This document shows positions 1 through 10,870 of a stretch of 64,000 nt of DNA, in pieces. Position 1 is the stretch's first letter; each line of letters starts with the position of its first letter. This DNA comes from Nymphaea colorata (lineage: Eukaryota; Streptophyta; Magnoliopsida; Nymphaeales; Nymphaeaceae), in assembly GCF_008831285.2 (NCBI RefSeq), contig NC_045139.1:26146412-26210411 (forward strand), in the 5' to 3' direction. Below the pieces are notes generated by a model that was not told the origin of the DNA, did not search any database, and saw only the letters and a list, made by a program, of their open reading frames with translations. The translations under genes and the position numbers were made by a program.

Positions 1-11
1 TATACATGTGT

Positions 12-106
12 TTACTTATATAGGACAACACCAACCTCCTGCCTAGTGCCACCGCCTTGATCACCATCATAATTAGGATCAAAATCAGCATCCTCAGGGT
101 CATCAC
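12..106 (-). CDS. CHR5: CHR5 second coding exon (partial)
   Basis: Continuation of the CHR5-like gene. After the acceptor TTAACTGCAG the exon reads D-D-P-E-D-A-D-F-D-P-N-Y-D-G. This joins in frame to the acidic end of the first exon and is typical of the segment before the chromodomains in plant CHD1 proteins. The right boundary at 106 is well supported by the splice consensus. The left boundary is not: a donor may lie between about 30 and 60 (for example GAG|GTTGGT), because the frame reaches a stop near 12. The last residues before 12 may therefore be intron. Confidence 0.6.
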
Positions 107-290
107 CTGCAGTTAAGAAAGTTAAAAGATGAAATTTGGACATTTTCCTTTGAATAGAAAGGTTGTATGACAGGAAGTAACAAAATGATTGAGAAAGAAC
201 TAAGGATAAAGGAACCCAGGTCATGGCAGCTCAGACCAGATATCCCATAGCAAAGTATGTATCTGAAGAAACAAAAAGAAAATCTGTTAC

Positions 291-1011
291 CATCTTCTTC
301 ATTACAATCATCATCCTCATCGTAGTCATCATCCCCATAGTCAGAATCTGTAGCGACTGAACTTCTTGAAGCCCTCTTTTTTATGGTAACAGATTTTGCC
401 AAGGACCCAGTCTTAGATGCATCACACGTTCCCCTATAGTGAAATTGCTCACTCTGTTCTTCCCCATCCTGCTCATAGTAATCATCAGAGGACATCTCGT
501 CTGCAGGTATGTCGACAGGACCTTTTTGAGAATCTTCCTGATCTTTAGACGTATCAAAATCTTCCATGTCTAGATGGTCTGATGTCCCATCAGAAATATT
601 GTTTTCAAAACCATCTTCAGCCTTATAACTGGAGTCCACATACTTCGAATCTCTTCCAGCTTCAGATCCTTCCCGAGACAAAGGAGCTTGAAAGTCCTTC
701 CAGAGAGAAGAACCCCACGTTCCAACTAAAGCTGTTTTGCGTCCTAGTGGCTGAGAGTTTTGTGTCCCACCAAATTCATTCTTCACAAAACCATTTTCGG
801 GTCTAGCTGCTTCAAGCACGTCTTCCTCACTTTGGTATTCATCATCTGCCTTTCCATCAGCATCCTTTTCACTGGAGCTTGCACCTGTTTCATCATTACC
901 TGAATGGCCAGGGAAATCTTCATTGCTCTCCCTATTAAGATCAAGCTCTTTTTCTTCCAGTAATTGGCGAGTGGACTCCCTTCCATTAGTATATTTTCTA
1001 TAGAATGCCAT
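291..1011 (-). CDS. CHR5: CHD1/CHR5-type chromatin remodeller, first coding exon
   Basis: N-terminal acidic region of a plant CHD1-class SNF2 ATPase, a nuclear nucleosome-remodelling enzyme. The exon gives about 240 residues starting MAFYRKYTNG. It has no catalytic domain, only the family's low-complexity N-terminus: a GTWGSSLWKDF block, a DIPADEMSSDDYYEQDGEEQS block, a short basic stretch (KKRASR) and a run rich in Asp and Glu. These blocks and their order match my recollection of plant CHR5 proteins. The start is the first ATG after the leader splice acceptor, and MAF(Y/F)R is the family's usual beginning. The open frame continues past 291, but a consensus donor (GATG|GTAACA) lies there. 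A matching acceptor at 107/108 restores the frame (Gly codon split G|GT), giving a 184-bp intron. Chromodomains, the helicase core and the DNA-binding region lie left of the window. The family call is firm; the symbol is by homology only. Confidence 0.85.
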
Positions 1012-2497
1012 TTACACATGAATCCCTTTCCAAGTAGAGAATTCTGTAGAATGAATTAGTAAATGAAACTCGCTCTCCGATATGATATCCTAAAGTCCTC
1101 TGCAAAAGAAAAAAAAATACAGGAATGCTTAGCAAGTAACCAGAAATAAAAGAGAAAAAGCGTAAGCCTGCCACTCTCGCATGAACTCTATCATGAACAC
1201 AAACACAAGCTACAGTCAGTGAATGGCCACTCCAAAACGGTGAATTCTCTCATAACTTCAAGCTGTGAACAGTACACCAGGATAAGTAACGTGAATCTCT
1301 GTGACGAACTCAAGCTATGTCAGTAAACGAGGATAAGTAAGCCCCCACCTCGGCAGAGACAGACACACACAAGCATGCACACACAAACACATTGCATGGA
1401 AACTGATGAAATAGAAAGTAAAAGTAAGGGACTAAAGTACTTGAAGCATCTAATCTGACGCAATTTGGAACAGAGGAAACAAAAGCTGGAATAGCATAGC
1501 TAACAACCACATGGTTGTGAGCATCCATTGAGCTCAAGGAGATAATGCCAAACCCCAGTAGAGCGGGAGAATGCTAAAATAGGTGAAAAAAAACACCATT
1601 CAAGAAGGAAAAGAAAAAGGTAACTGCAGATCAATCATGAAACAGCTGTATTAGGATTTGCAAATGCACAATTGGACAGCTGCAGCCTTCAAAAGGGAGC
1701 AAATAATGCTCAAACAAGTACTTGCCGGTGACGGGCATTCCCTCTATTTTAAAACTGTGGAAATAAACAAAATGGCGGGACACAGAACCATATTTTACAC
1801 ACTCAGACACTAAAAAGACTCACTCTTTCTTCGACATAAAACTTCAGGGAAACCATACTTGAAACATGGATAAACAGTTTGGGCAGCAATAAAATAACCG
1901 ATCAGAGAGCCAAATGAAACAGGAAACACGCCCAAATAAGACATATTCCGTCACGATAGAAAACCATCGCCGGCAACTACCAGGATCACCAGATCGAATA
2001 AAACCTCAGATCAACACTACAGATTCCAATCAAAGTTTTCTTCCAAACCCCAAAACCTCACCCATGTGAGAAAACAAAAATTGGTCCCACAAAAGCAAAA
2101 CTGCCATGAACCACAGTTAAGATCGAGTCATCCCCAAAATATAAAGCCGACAAAAAACATCATCGAATTAAAGAGAAGCAAAGAAAGAGAAACGCACAAA
2201 GGGCAGCAAGAAATCGAATTATGCACTGAAGACACGTCGGAGTGAGCGACTGCCATCCGGCAGGTGGTCGGGTTCCGGCGGGTAGAACCCCCCGGAGGGT
2301 GCGGGGAGGAGTGAGGAATCTGGGGAATTACACGTTGGTGATTATGGAGGAGGACGTCGCGGATTGGTCGCGGCGGTTTTCGGACGGGTTTGGGTGGAGA
2401 CCGGCAAAGGTAGACGGAGGCGGGGGATTCCGTCCTCCGCTCGACGACGTCCGTAGAATCACCGAAGAAAGGCAGGGAGGAGAAAGAGAGAGTCCAG
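1012..2497 (-). other. CHR5 5' leader: UTR exons and leader intron
   Basis: The stretch between the probable transcription start and the ATG has no credible coding frame. A strong acceptor (TTTTTCTTTTGCAG) at 1100-1104 is preceded by a polypyrimidine run and lies about 88 bases upstream of the ATG, so 1012-1099 is likely the last 5' UTR segment. The distal part (about 2250-2497) is GC-rich, as a first non-coding exon would be. The donor is not certain. Intron-containing leaders are common in plant housekeeping chromatin genes; that comparison is background knowledge. Confidence 0.55.
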
Positions 2498-2524
2498 GCC
2501 TTTCTTTCACCCACACAATGAGGC

Positions 2525-2532
2525 GTTTATAG
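2525..2532 (-). promoter_or_regulatory. TATA box of the CHR5-like gene
   Basis: CTATAAAC reads on the minus strand just upstream of the GC-rich leader. Transcription would start about 25-35 bases downstream, near 2495-2500, inside a pyrimidine-rich stretch (CCTTTCTTTCACCC context). No transcript data are available, so this rests on motif and position only. Confidence 0.45.
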
Positions 2533-3393
2533 GAGCACGCACCCCTCCGTCCCCACGGTAGCCAATTACCCTCACTTCCCTTCCCTTCTTTTGGGTTGTA
2601 AGAAAAATAAACGTGTTCCTACTGTGCCAAATTAGGCTGCCGATCATATGATATGGGTGTGGGTTCGTGCGCCCACTTGGTTCCGAGCCATGCAGCCCCA
2701 GCGAGCCTCCGGCCCGGTCTGGTTGCTGCCGTATTGGGCCCGCCCGCGTTTTCTCCTTCCCAAACAATGTTGGATCGATAAAGGGTTTAGGTTAACTTTT
2801 CTTTCTGTTTTTGAATTATTGCAAATTAAATTTTTGTTATTGTTTAAATGAAAAATTATACGAGCCAGTTGGGGCAAATTCATAGAGTGTTAATGGAGCA
2901 AATAGATTTGGTGCCACTACCCGTGCTAGCGTTGCTTGGCCAAGGGACATTCGTTGTCAAGGATGTTCATAAATTGTCCTACGACACATCATGAACGAGT
3001 CCTAAGTCCAAGGCTTCATTTTCATTTTGTTTAACTTTTTTTTAACATTTAACTTTTCAAATCTGTCATGATAAAAAAAAAATACCACTTGGGAGACTAG
3101 TGATGTATAAATTGCCCAAATTAAATAAACCATAATATTTTGGGGTGTAAATTTGATATTATGGACACAACGAACTTATAAATTTCTAATATATGTATAA
3201 CATATTTGTAAACAAGGATGTCATTCATATAGTAGTGTTTTTAATATATACGCCACAAACAATTCTATAAAAGTACAGATATTGTGTGTGTTAGAGAGAG
3301 AGAGAAAAAAAATGGATGGTGATTTTGGCTATTCAAAGTCCTATAGCAAATTCATGAGGACTGTTTGATTCATCGTGATAATGATAAATAAAT

Positions 3394-3395
3394 AA

Positions 3396-3430
<35 letters not shown>

Positions 3431-3450
3431 CACATACACACATATATATA
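3394..3450. repeat. Compound microsatellite (TA)n(TG)n(CA)n
   Basis: A run of TA followed by TG, then CA and TA, ending before AAGAGTGTGAGAG. Simple sequence, seen directly. Confidence 0.9.
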
Positions 3451-3845
3451 AAGAGTGTGAGAGAGACGAATTGAAATCCTTCAAACATCCAGTGTTCCGT
3501 CCAATCACAACTTTCAATCGCTGCTACCTGATGCAAATGGGTATGATTAATTACACTACCCAAAGCAATGAATTGAGCAATGTGCTGCAAGAGGCTAGAG
3601 GATTTCTCCAAATCCAAGAATTATATATATGTATGTGTGTGACCTGATGTTGGATGTTGTTGGCCGGCAAAAACTAAAAGTTTATTGTTCAAAGCACCTA
3701 ACACCATATATGCATTCTGGATGTTGCTAGTTTGTTAAAAATTTAAAAATCATCACTAAAAGCACCATAAACCCCTGCTAAAAGCATTAGAAACTTTGCT
3801 AAAAGCACTAGGAAACAATAAGGCATCTAGTAGATTTAAACTTTC

Positions 3846-3921
<76 letters not shown>

Positions 3922-3926
3922 CCATG

Positions 3927-3973
<47 letters not shown>

Positions 3974-3978
3974 GTGTA
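3846..3978. repeat. Compound microsatellite, three (TA)n(TG)n blocks
   Basis: Three successive blocks of (TA)n followed by (TG)n are separated by TCCATA/TCCATG. The repeated block structure suggests the compound unit was itself duplicated. The open frame across it is an artefact of the repeat. Confidence 0.9.
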
Positions 3979-5289
3979 GAAAAACAAAAATCAGCCAGCT
4001 GCCAGATATTGCAGGATGACTAAATATTTAGAAAATACAGCTAAAACACCATAAATCGTCATTAAAAGTGTGATACATCAATATTGGGCTATAAACCATT
4101 GCTAATGCTCATGCGGCATGATAATTGTAGTGATATTTTTTAAATATATCATCAAACAGCATAGGGTTGCAACTGGTTTCAATTCCTATATGTGTGTGTT
4201 TTGAGATGTGCACAAGTAATTTATATAATAAGCACAATTCCCCCTCTCCAAAATTTTTAGAGTTCCTCATGTGCAAACCTTCCTCCTCTCGTAGGATCCT
4301 TCAGCCATCAACTGCCACAACAATTGATCGCTGACATTTCCATAGATAAAGCCGTCAGTTGCTAGAATTCTTCAACCATTTGCCCCTAACTGCTCCTTAC
4401 AGCCTCAAGCAAACTACATGTATTTATGATCTCAATCCTTTTGCCAATGACCATAAAAAGATCTCATAGTTGTTCATTGTCATTTCTCATGCATTGAACA
4501 CCAGAAATGTCATGTTGAAACCATTCACCAACGACATTCTTTAACCAATTGGTTGTTAATTGCCACATCACACTGTTAATCCGTTAGGGAGGGATCATTG
4601 GCATTTCCTAATCATTTAGGACTGCAATGCTTGGAGCCATCAGTCACACCAATGTTCTCAACCAATTGACCACTAAATTGCCACATCATGCACTCAAGCA
4701 CATATACAAGTATTCACACCCTTTTGAACAATTTTCTCTTTTGTTGAAATAATCCTTTTCTCCTATTGAGCCATTAAGTGTTACAGAATTAATTTTGGAG
4801 GGTTGGTTGAGCATGGCAAAGATTTCCTTTGTTATAATCAAACAACCACTGTAAGTGGAGCATCATCAAGATTTTAATAATCTTTAAAGGGGACTCCTTG
4901 TTCTTTTGGCAACTTTTGTAAAATAGTGTCTGCACCAGCTTATTATACTCCAAATGTAATGCACATTAAAGGATTAGGTTTTTTATCTCATTCCAATTTC
5001 TTAAATAATTGTAATTTGCTTAAATTTTCACATGAAATTTGTAGTACATCTATATGAAATATGATAAATGAGAATTAATAAACAATATCCAAGAGTGAGC
5101 TGGTTGCTTATTGAAGCCGTTTTGGATATGTCTTTTAAAAACAGGGAATTTCACTTTTAAAAAGAATTTTTTGTGTTGCAATATAAAGTGAAACGACACA
5201 CCAAATGATATCTTTATCTGGAATTTAATGAATAGTAGTGAGTACCAACTCAAGGAATAGACTGTATAAAGCAAAAACAGACAAGGGAA

Positions 5290-5450
5290 ATAACTCTAAT
5301 TTCTAAACTCCATGGGAATGTTAAGAGGCATAGTATTCACATGCTTCCAATTTCTAGACTTCCATGAAGTGTTAAGAGATTTATACTTCATTTGCCTCTA
5401 ATTTCTAGACTTTGAAAGAGTGTCAAGAGGCACAACATGTATTGGTGTTC
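5290..5450. repeat. Three-copy tandem repeat, about 50-55 bp unit
   Basis: The motif (CTC/TTC)YAATTTCTARACT, followed about 15 bases later by GTKTTAAGAGRC or GTGTCAAGAGGC, occurs three times in a row with moderate divergence. No coding potential. Confidence 0.6.
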
Positions 5451-8360
5451 ATCATTAACTGCCACAAACACTCATGAGGGGAAGTCACAACGGAACATAG
5501 TGAAGAATAGTATATAGACAGCTCCTTAACTTCTTAGTTCTTACATTAATTGTTCATTTAGGCATGAACTATGACTAAATTAACAACTTATATTGTTTAA
5601 ACTAAACTTAACATTGTTCACACAAACACAAAAACTTAACTGAAGGGCTCCACACATGAAGTTCAAATTTAATTCCTAACTGCACTTCAAGGTAAACAAC
5701 TTGAATGACATGCTTCAAATAGGGCCATGAACTATTATATGTCCCTTGGAATAAAAACCCAAGTTTAACTGAAAATTAAAACAATTTAGCATAAAACTCT
5801 TGATAGGAAACACTTAAAGGGAATATATTTAATGCCTAAATGACATGGAACTCGACACAATCTTAGATAAATTTATAAAAGACAATAAGAAACGCGACAG
5901 TACCAAGGAAAAATACATATGCACCTAAAAACTAAACTAGACTCAAATGATGTAGACAAAGACATAAAAGCCCTGAAACCCTTAGGGGGAGTTTGCATGA
6001 CACCATGAATGGCATTTTGAAGGCAAAATGCCAATCCCTCTTTATAAAGCCTCCCAAGCTGCTTTCACCGTAGGCCAACTTTGTTTTAGTGCAGTGGCAA
6101 AAAAGTAATCACATATGATTTATGATGCTCACACCCATTGCATGATAGAAATTCTCATTTCTAGTAGTTCATCTATTTTGTCAATTTAGATATCAACCAT
6201 CCTAGTTTCTTTGAAGCAATGTTGGTACAACTCAACCTTACAAAATATGAAAGAGAACAATGTCATGAAGAGGACATAAGTGTCAAAATTAAAATACCTT
6301 ATCCAATTTTTTTGATACTGCTCATACTTAGTACTTCCTGAAAAAAACCGAAAAGAAATTAATATAATTGTTATAATAGGTTAAAGTCAACAAAATTACC
6401 TAGCAGTGTTTAGAAGACAAAGTCCATTAAAATATTATACTAAAAAAACTATGTATGATAAACAAAGTAGAACCTTTTTTGTGTATGTATGCTTTAAAGG
6501 ATGGATATAAAAAAAGAAAGGGAAAGAGAAATATGAATAGTATTTTATTCACATAAAAGGAAATAAACCTCAAAAACAGTCTACAATGTTTGAATATATA
6601 CAAAGGTGAATTACTTCTTTTTAAGCTAAAAATGGGCAAAAAAAAGTCTATATACATACCCAACTCTCGGAATGCCAAGTTCCACCAACCATTGAATTCA
6701 TCTTTCTATATCTCCTTAATGTCCCTATATGAAGGAATTGTACAAGAGGTAACATGTGTCAAATTCCTCAAGATTTTATATAGCTGCTTTGTGATGGTTT
6801 CCTGCAAAAGAAAATTAAATGAAAGAACATATAAGGGCTTATTTAATGGGTATGCACTTTAAGGTCATTGATTTTAGAATCATTGTGAAGATTCAACATC
6901 ATAATTTATTCAAGAGAAAATATATTAGACTATTTTGACACTGACCAAATCTGTAAAATAGTTCAAGTGAAATTATAATGTTGTGTTCTCTAAATGTTTT
7001 CCTTGTCCAATTGTTTAGGCAGGTGCTTTTAATTAACAAATAGAATGCTAGAAACAAAGAGTACATTTATAGTTATCTAGATTGAATATTGTTGTAAAAG
7101 GTGAAAAGCTTCTCCATAGGGCCAATTATGTTTAAGAATGGAAATAATAGAATGAATAATTGTCTATATCAATGAAAAGTACTTGTTAAAATAAATGAAA
7201 GGGATGCCTTGAAAAACATTCATGACATATTATGTCATCTCATTCATATGTAAAGGAGCAAGTTTCCTAACATATCTTATATCTTCTCCCATACTAGAAT
7301 TGAAATATGAAAAGCTATTAACCATTTTTTATATACTAAAACATATTTTATTAAGTGCTTCAATTAGTGACTTTTGTGTTCCAAAAATAAGCAAGAAACA
7401 ACCCAGTCCTTGACTCATTCACCAAGCAATGCTATCAAATATTCTAAGGGTAAACAAGATATAAACAAAAAGTACAACACGATGTAGACATACTATAGTG
7501 CTAGCGAGGAGAGTGGCTGCTTCATGTCACTCAAACAAGAAAAATTTCTATTTGTAAGGGGTAGTGGATCAATTTACATGGAAAACTTTTCAAATCAAGA
7601 AATGCAAGCAGTCACCCACATTTTTAATTAATATATACACAAAATCTATTTTAGAAATTTCTTTTGAAGTTAAAAAAGGATTTAGCCTACATTGAAAAAG
7701 AAGAAGAAAAAACTTGCCTACAAAACTCATTACATAAAAATATCAAACTTTAAAAAATCTACATAAAAAAAAGTAAAAAAAATCAGAACATACCTAAAAT
7801 TAGTGTTTCATGGTACTCAGAACTTCTTATACTATATAATGAGAAGAACAGATCATTCTATTCTACACAGAAAAACTTTAAGCTTGTATTTATAGCCAAA
7901 GCACTAACTTCATATGGAAACTATAGATTCAAAAAAATTAAAGTGAAATCATCCCAAATAAAAGAATTATATGTACAAAAATCAATTTTTTTTATCTGCC
8001 TTACTTTTTTGCAGAAGAATTACTTTTTATAAGTTAATTTGTTTTTGTACTTTCTGCAAATAAAATGTGCATTTGAAGAAAATATATGGAAAGTAGAAGA
8101 AGATGACTTCATTTCTCTATTTATCTTCATTGCCTATTAAAGAAACAACTAGGATGCTTTTGCTGTAGATTGGCTAAATTTTTGAATCTTACAAAATATG
8201 ATGCTACAACCTAAAGCCCAGTAATTATTTCTAGACCCAAAGGAATTGGTATCAATGGTGGATAGCAAACCCTTTGGGGCTCAACCCACAATGGGCGAGG
8301 CTCGGTTTTGCAATTTCACATAAGGACCACAGTGCATTTTGCCTCCAAACTGCTGTTTAA

Positions 8361-8579
8361 GGCATATTAGGTGATAGTCAAAATTGAGTTTATAGAAAAC
8401 CTAGTTTTGATGAAATGGTGTTTCCAAAATGAAGTTAATAACGTAACCCCTAGAGTTTTTCATAGAAAACATTGTTTATCCAAACAAACTAGATTTTAAT
8501 AGATGATTAGGAAACTCGTTTTTAACAAAACCTAACTTTACAAAATGATGTTCTTTGAGGGTGTCATCCAAATGCTACC
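8361..8579. mobile_element. Tourist-like MITE (PIF/Harbinger type), 219 bp
   Basis: The right end, read inward on the minus strand, is GGTAGCATTTGGATGACACCC. The same terminus closes the element at 38666-40019. TAA flanks both proposed ends (8358-8360 and 8580-8582), as expected for Harbinger targets. The left inverted repeat (GGCATATTAGGTGATAG) matches only weakly, so the left boundary is tentative. No coding capacity. Confidence 0.45.
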
Positions 8580-8582
8580 TAA

Positions 8583-9433
8583 TTTTTAAAAAATGACGCT
8601 AAATGGCAAAAATTATATATTCTAACCTATGACATGGTGAACCTGCCTACGACACTTCTAGACATGATTGCCACTCAAGGAAAACACAAAAAACTGGGTA
8701 AACAATAGAAAGTAAATGTAAATGGATTAAGCAGACACATCTACAGCCTTTGGATAGAATTCAAATCACATAGAACAATAAATCAACAATAATTTTAGAG
8801 AATTTGACAAACTATGCACATCCAATTGTCTATAAAGTCAAATACCTTAGCGACATATTATAGGAAGCACCAACCTTGAGAGAGCTTCTGACTAGATTAT
8901 GACCACCTCTGGTAGATCTAGACCTGCCATAGACCAAAGGTGTGGGAAAATGCTTTAGACACTATCAAAACACAATACAACACACAAGAACTTCAAAGCC
9001 TAGGATTTGCATGTTAGGAAGAGGACATTAAGGCCAGGTAGTGACTAGGACAACCCAATGGAATGAAGGTAGGTAGGGAACTCATGCGACATCAGACCAG
9101 CCTAACCCATGGTGTTAAGGCACTAGCCTAGCCATGATTGAACATAGTGCATCAAAGCCTTAGTCCAATTGTGCTCGATTGAGATAAGGGGTCCTCAACT
9201 GTGGTCGTGTTCTCCCATAGTGGCCAAAGGTCAAGGGGGTGGGTCTTGCGATGCTTGGCTATGGCAGAGGGCACTTGGATATGGCTAAGGGAACATGTGA
9301 TTAGTTGGGGTTGTTCATTGCAAGGAAACACTTGGCTATGTCCAAGCATGAGTAAGCATGCTGGCAAGGCATGCAAGTACCAAGTTCATGTGAGTTGCAA
9401 AAAGTGGTTTGTGAAAGCAACATAAGGTATATG
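8583..9433. other. Intergenic, no gene seen
   Basis: Mixed-composition DNA between the MITE and the Copia LTR. The open frames near 9150-9425 overlap on both strands and match no family I recognise. Confidence 0.5.
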
Positions 9434-9554
9434 TGTTAGAATCATTATGTGGGCCTATATATGTCATGAGCAATTTCACATGTTATGTGCTATATGAGGG
9501 AAATATCCATAAAATAATAAATTAAGTTGGATATTTTGTCATTTTATATGGTAT

Positions 9555-10549
9555 TAGGGGTGGGCATCGGGCCGGGCCGGGCCGGCCCGGTCCGCTAAAA
9601 CCCGGTCTGGGTCGGCCCGTCTGGCCTGAAACCCGGGCCCGGGCCCGGCCCGATAATGTTGCCGGGCCGGGACGGGCCGAGTCCACCAAAATCAGGCCCA
9701 GCCTGGCCCGTTTGGCAGGCCGGGTCGGGTCGGATCTTCTTGCGCTCCAGTGAGTCCGGTCCAACCCGCGCTCGATGTCCGCCCGTCACCGCTCGCCTGC
9801 CGAGTGCCGAACGGTAGTCGATAGGGTGGTGGTCTTTCACCGGTAGGCGGCAGGCACCCAACTTCGTGGGTGGCCACCGGCGGATGCCGCCAGGACGCCC
9901 GGCCGTCGTCCACCGTGATGGCCGGCCGTCGCCCACCGAAAAACAGCTCAAGGGATCGAGAGAGGAAGAGGGAGCGGGAGCAGAGACGGAGAGGGAGACC
10001 AGAAGGGAGAGGGGGAGTGGAGAGGGAGAGGGATATGGGAAGGGAGAGGGGGAGTGCCAGAGTGGAGAGGGAGAGGGATGCGGGAAGGGAGAGGAGGGAG
10101 ACGGGAAGGGAGAGGAGGGAGAGTGGAGAGGGAGGCAGACGATCTCTCCCTGTTGTCTCTGCTCTGAACATTGGTGGAAGCTCCAGCTGCTCCACCGTCG
10201 GTCGAACGAGAAGACGAGGGAGTCAGGGAGGTGCTTCCGTGAGGAGAGAGAAGATCGGGCGAGAAATGAAAAAACATTTAGGGTTTGACAAGTTTTATAT
10301 CAAATTTGGAAAATTACAAGAATGGTCCACCATATTTGCGAACTTTTCAGAAAAACAGTTATAATAACTTAATTTTCAGAAATTTATGATGCAACCGGGC
10401 GAGCCAGGCCGCCGCCGGGCCAGCCTATCCGACCGGGGCCTGGCCCGGGTCCACTGCGGGGCCGGTCTACCGGGCCCAGGCCTGGCCCGGGCCTGAGCCC
10501 AAACAGGCCGGGCCGGCCCACCGGCGGCCCAGCCTGATGCCCAGCCTTA
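9555..10549. mobile_element. Non-autonomous hAT-like element, GC-rich, 995 bp
   Basis: The ends are TAGGGGTGGGCATC and, inverted, TAAGGCTGGGCATC (12 of 14 identical). They are flanked by an exact 8-bp duplication TATGGTAT (9547-9554 and 10550-10557). An 8-bp duplication and TAGGG-type termini are hallmarks of the hAT superfamily. The subterminal zones are dense in GGGCCGG/CCGGCCC motifs, the usual place for hAT transposase binding sites. The middle holds a purine-rich minisatellite and no transposase, so the element needed help in trans. It sits inside a Copia LTR. Its GC content is far above its surroundings. Confidence 0.85.
9985..10140. repeat. Purine-rich minisatellite inside the hAT-like element
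   Basis: Imperfect repeats built from GGGAGAGGG, GGGATATGGGAAG and AGTGGAGAGG, almost pure purine on the plus strand. They generate long but spurious Arg/Glu-rich frames on one strand and Ser/Leu/Pro-rich frames on the other. The composition could support triplex or G-quadruplex structure (inference). Confidence 0.7.
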
Positions 10550-10858
10550 TATGGTATAACTTTTATATGTCTATATACTTGTATGCAATTTTAAATTTTA
10601 TGATGAGTTGAATTCGAAATTAGTTTAAGGTAGTGGTCCCATATGTCATATATAGAGGAAAACAAAAATTTCAAGGTTTTTTTCTTTCCTATCTAAGAGA
10701 AACCACATGCTACATAGAGGACTTATAAGATCTTACCGCTAGAATCTGCCATTGCTTTCATCAAGATGGATTCATGTATGCTTCTATAGTGAATCATATT
10801 ATAGTTCGATGACTCAACATGAACATGTATTATATTTGGGATGTTCAGTTCTACTAAT

Positions 10859-10870
10859 TTGTATCAAAGC
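10859..10870 (+). other. Copia-1 primer-binding site (initiator tRNA-Met type)
   Basis: TTGTATCAAAGC matches the canonical plant Copia PBS TGGTATCAGAGC at 10 of 12 positions and lies 2 bases after the LTR end. The Tat element was inserted directly after it: its target copy GCTAG overlaps the last two bases. Confidence 0.7.

Larger units (their letters stand above)
2540..8357. other. Intergenic AT-rich DNA, no gene seen
   Basis: Apart from the microsatellites, one small tandem repeat and a GC-rich patch at about 2640-2760 just upstream of CHR5, I see no coding region. Open frames here are short, AT-driven and unlike any family I know. The stretch 3720-4060 has scattered copies of a CTAAAAGCA motif, perhaps the remains of an old element. 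Confidence 0.6.
9434..10856 (+). mobile_element. Copia-1 left LTR, interrupted by a hAT-like element
   Basis: Proposed LTR from TGTTAGAATCATTATG to TTCAGTTCTACTA. Its last about 200 bases are repeated at 33463-33618 (shared GCTAYRTAGAGG, AAGATCTTRCC, ATTCAACATGAAYATGTAT, TTCAGTTCTA). A methionine-type primer-binding site follows. Without the inserted 1003 bp (element plus one target copy) the LTR would be about 420 bp, a normal Copia length. The 5' end is inferred from the TGTTAG start because the other LTR copy is truncated. Confidence 0.6.

Noticed and set aside
9422-9426. ATAAG as the Copia-1 target duplication with 33619-33623
   Set aside because: It lies several bases before the inferred LTR start; the match may be chance.
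9692-10364. Overlapping long frames (Arg/Glu-rich on plus, Ser/Leu/Pro-rich on minus)
   Set aside because: Low-complexity products of a purine-rich minisatellite in a non-autonomous transposon; no domain.
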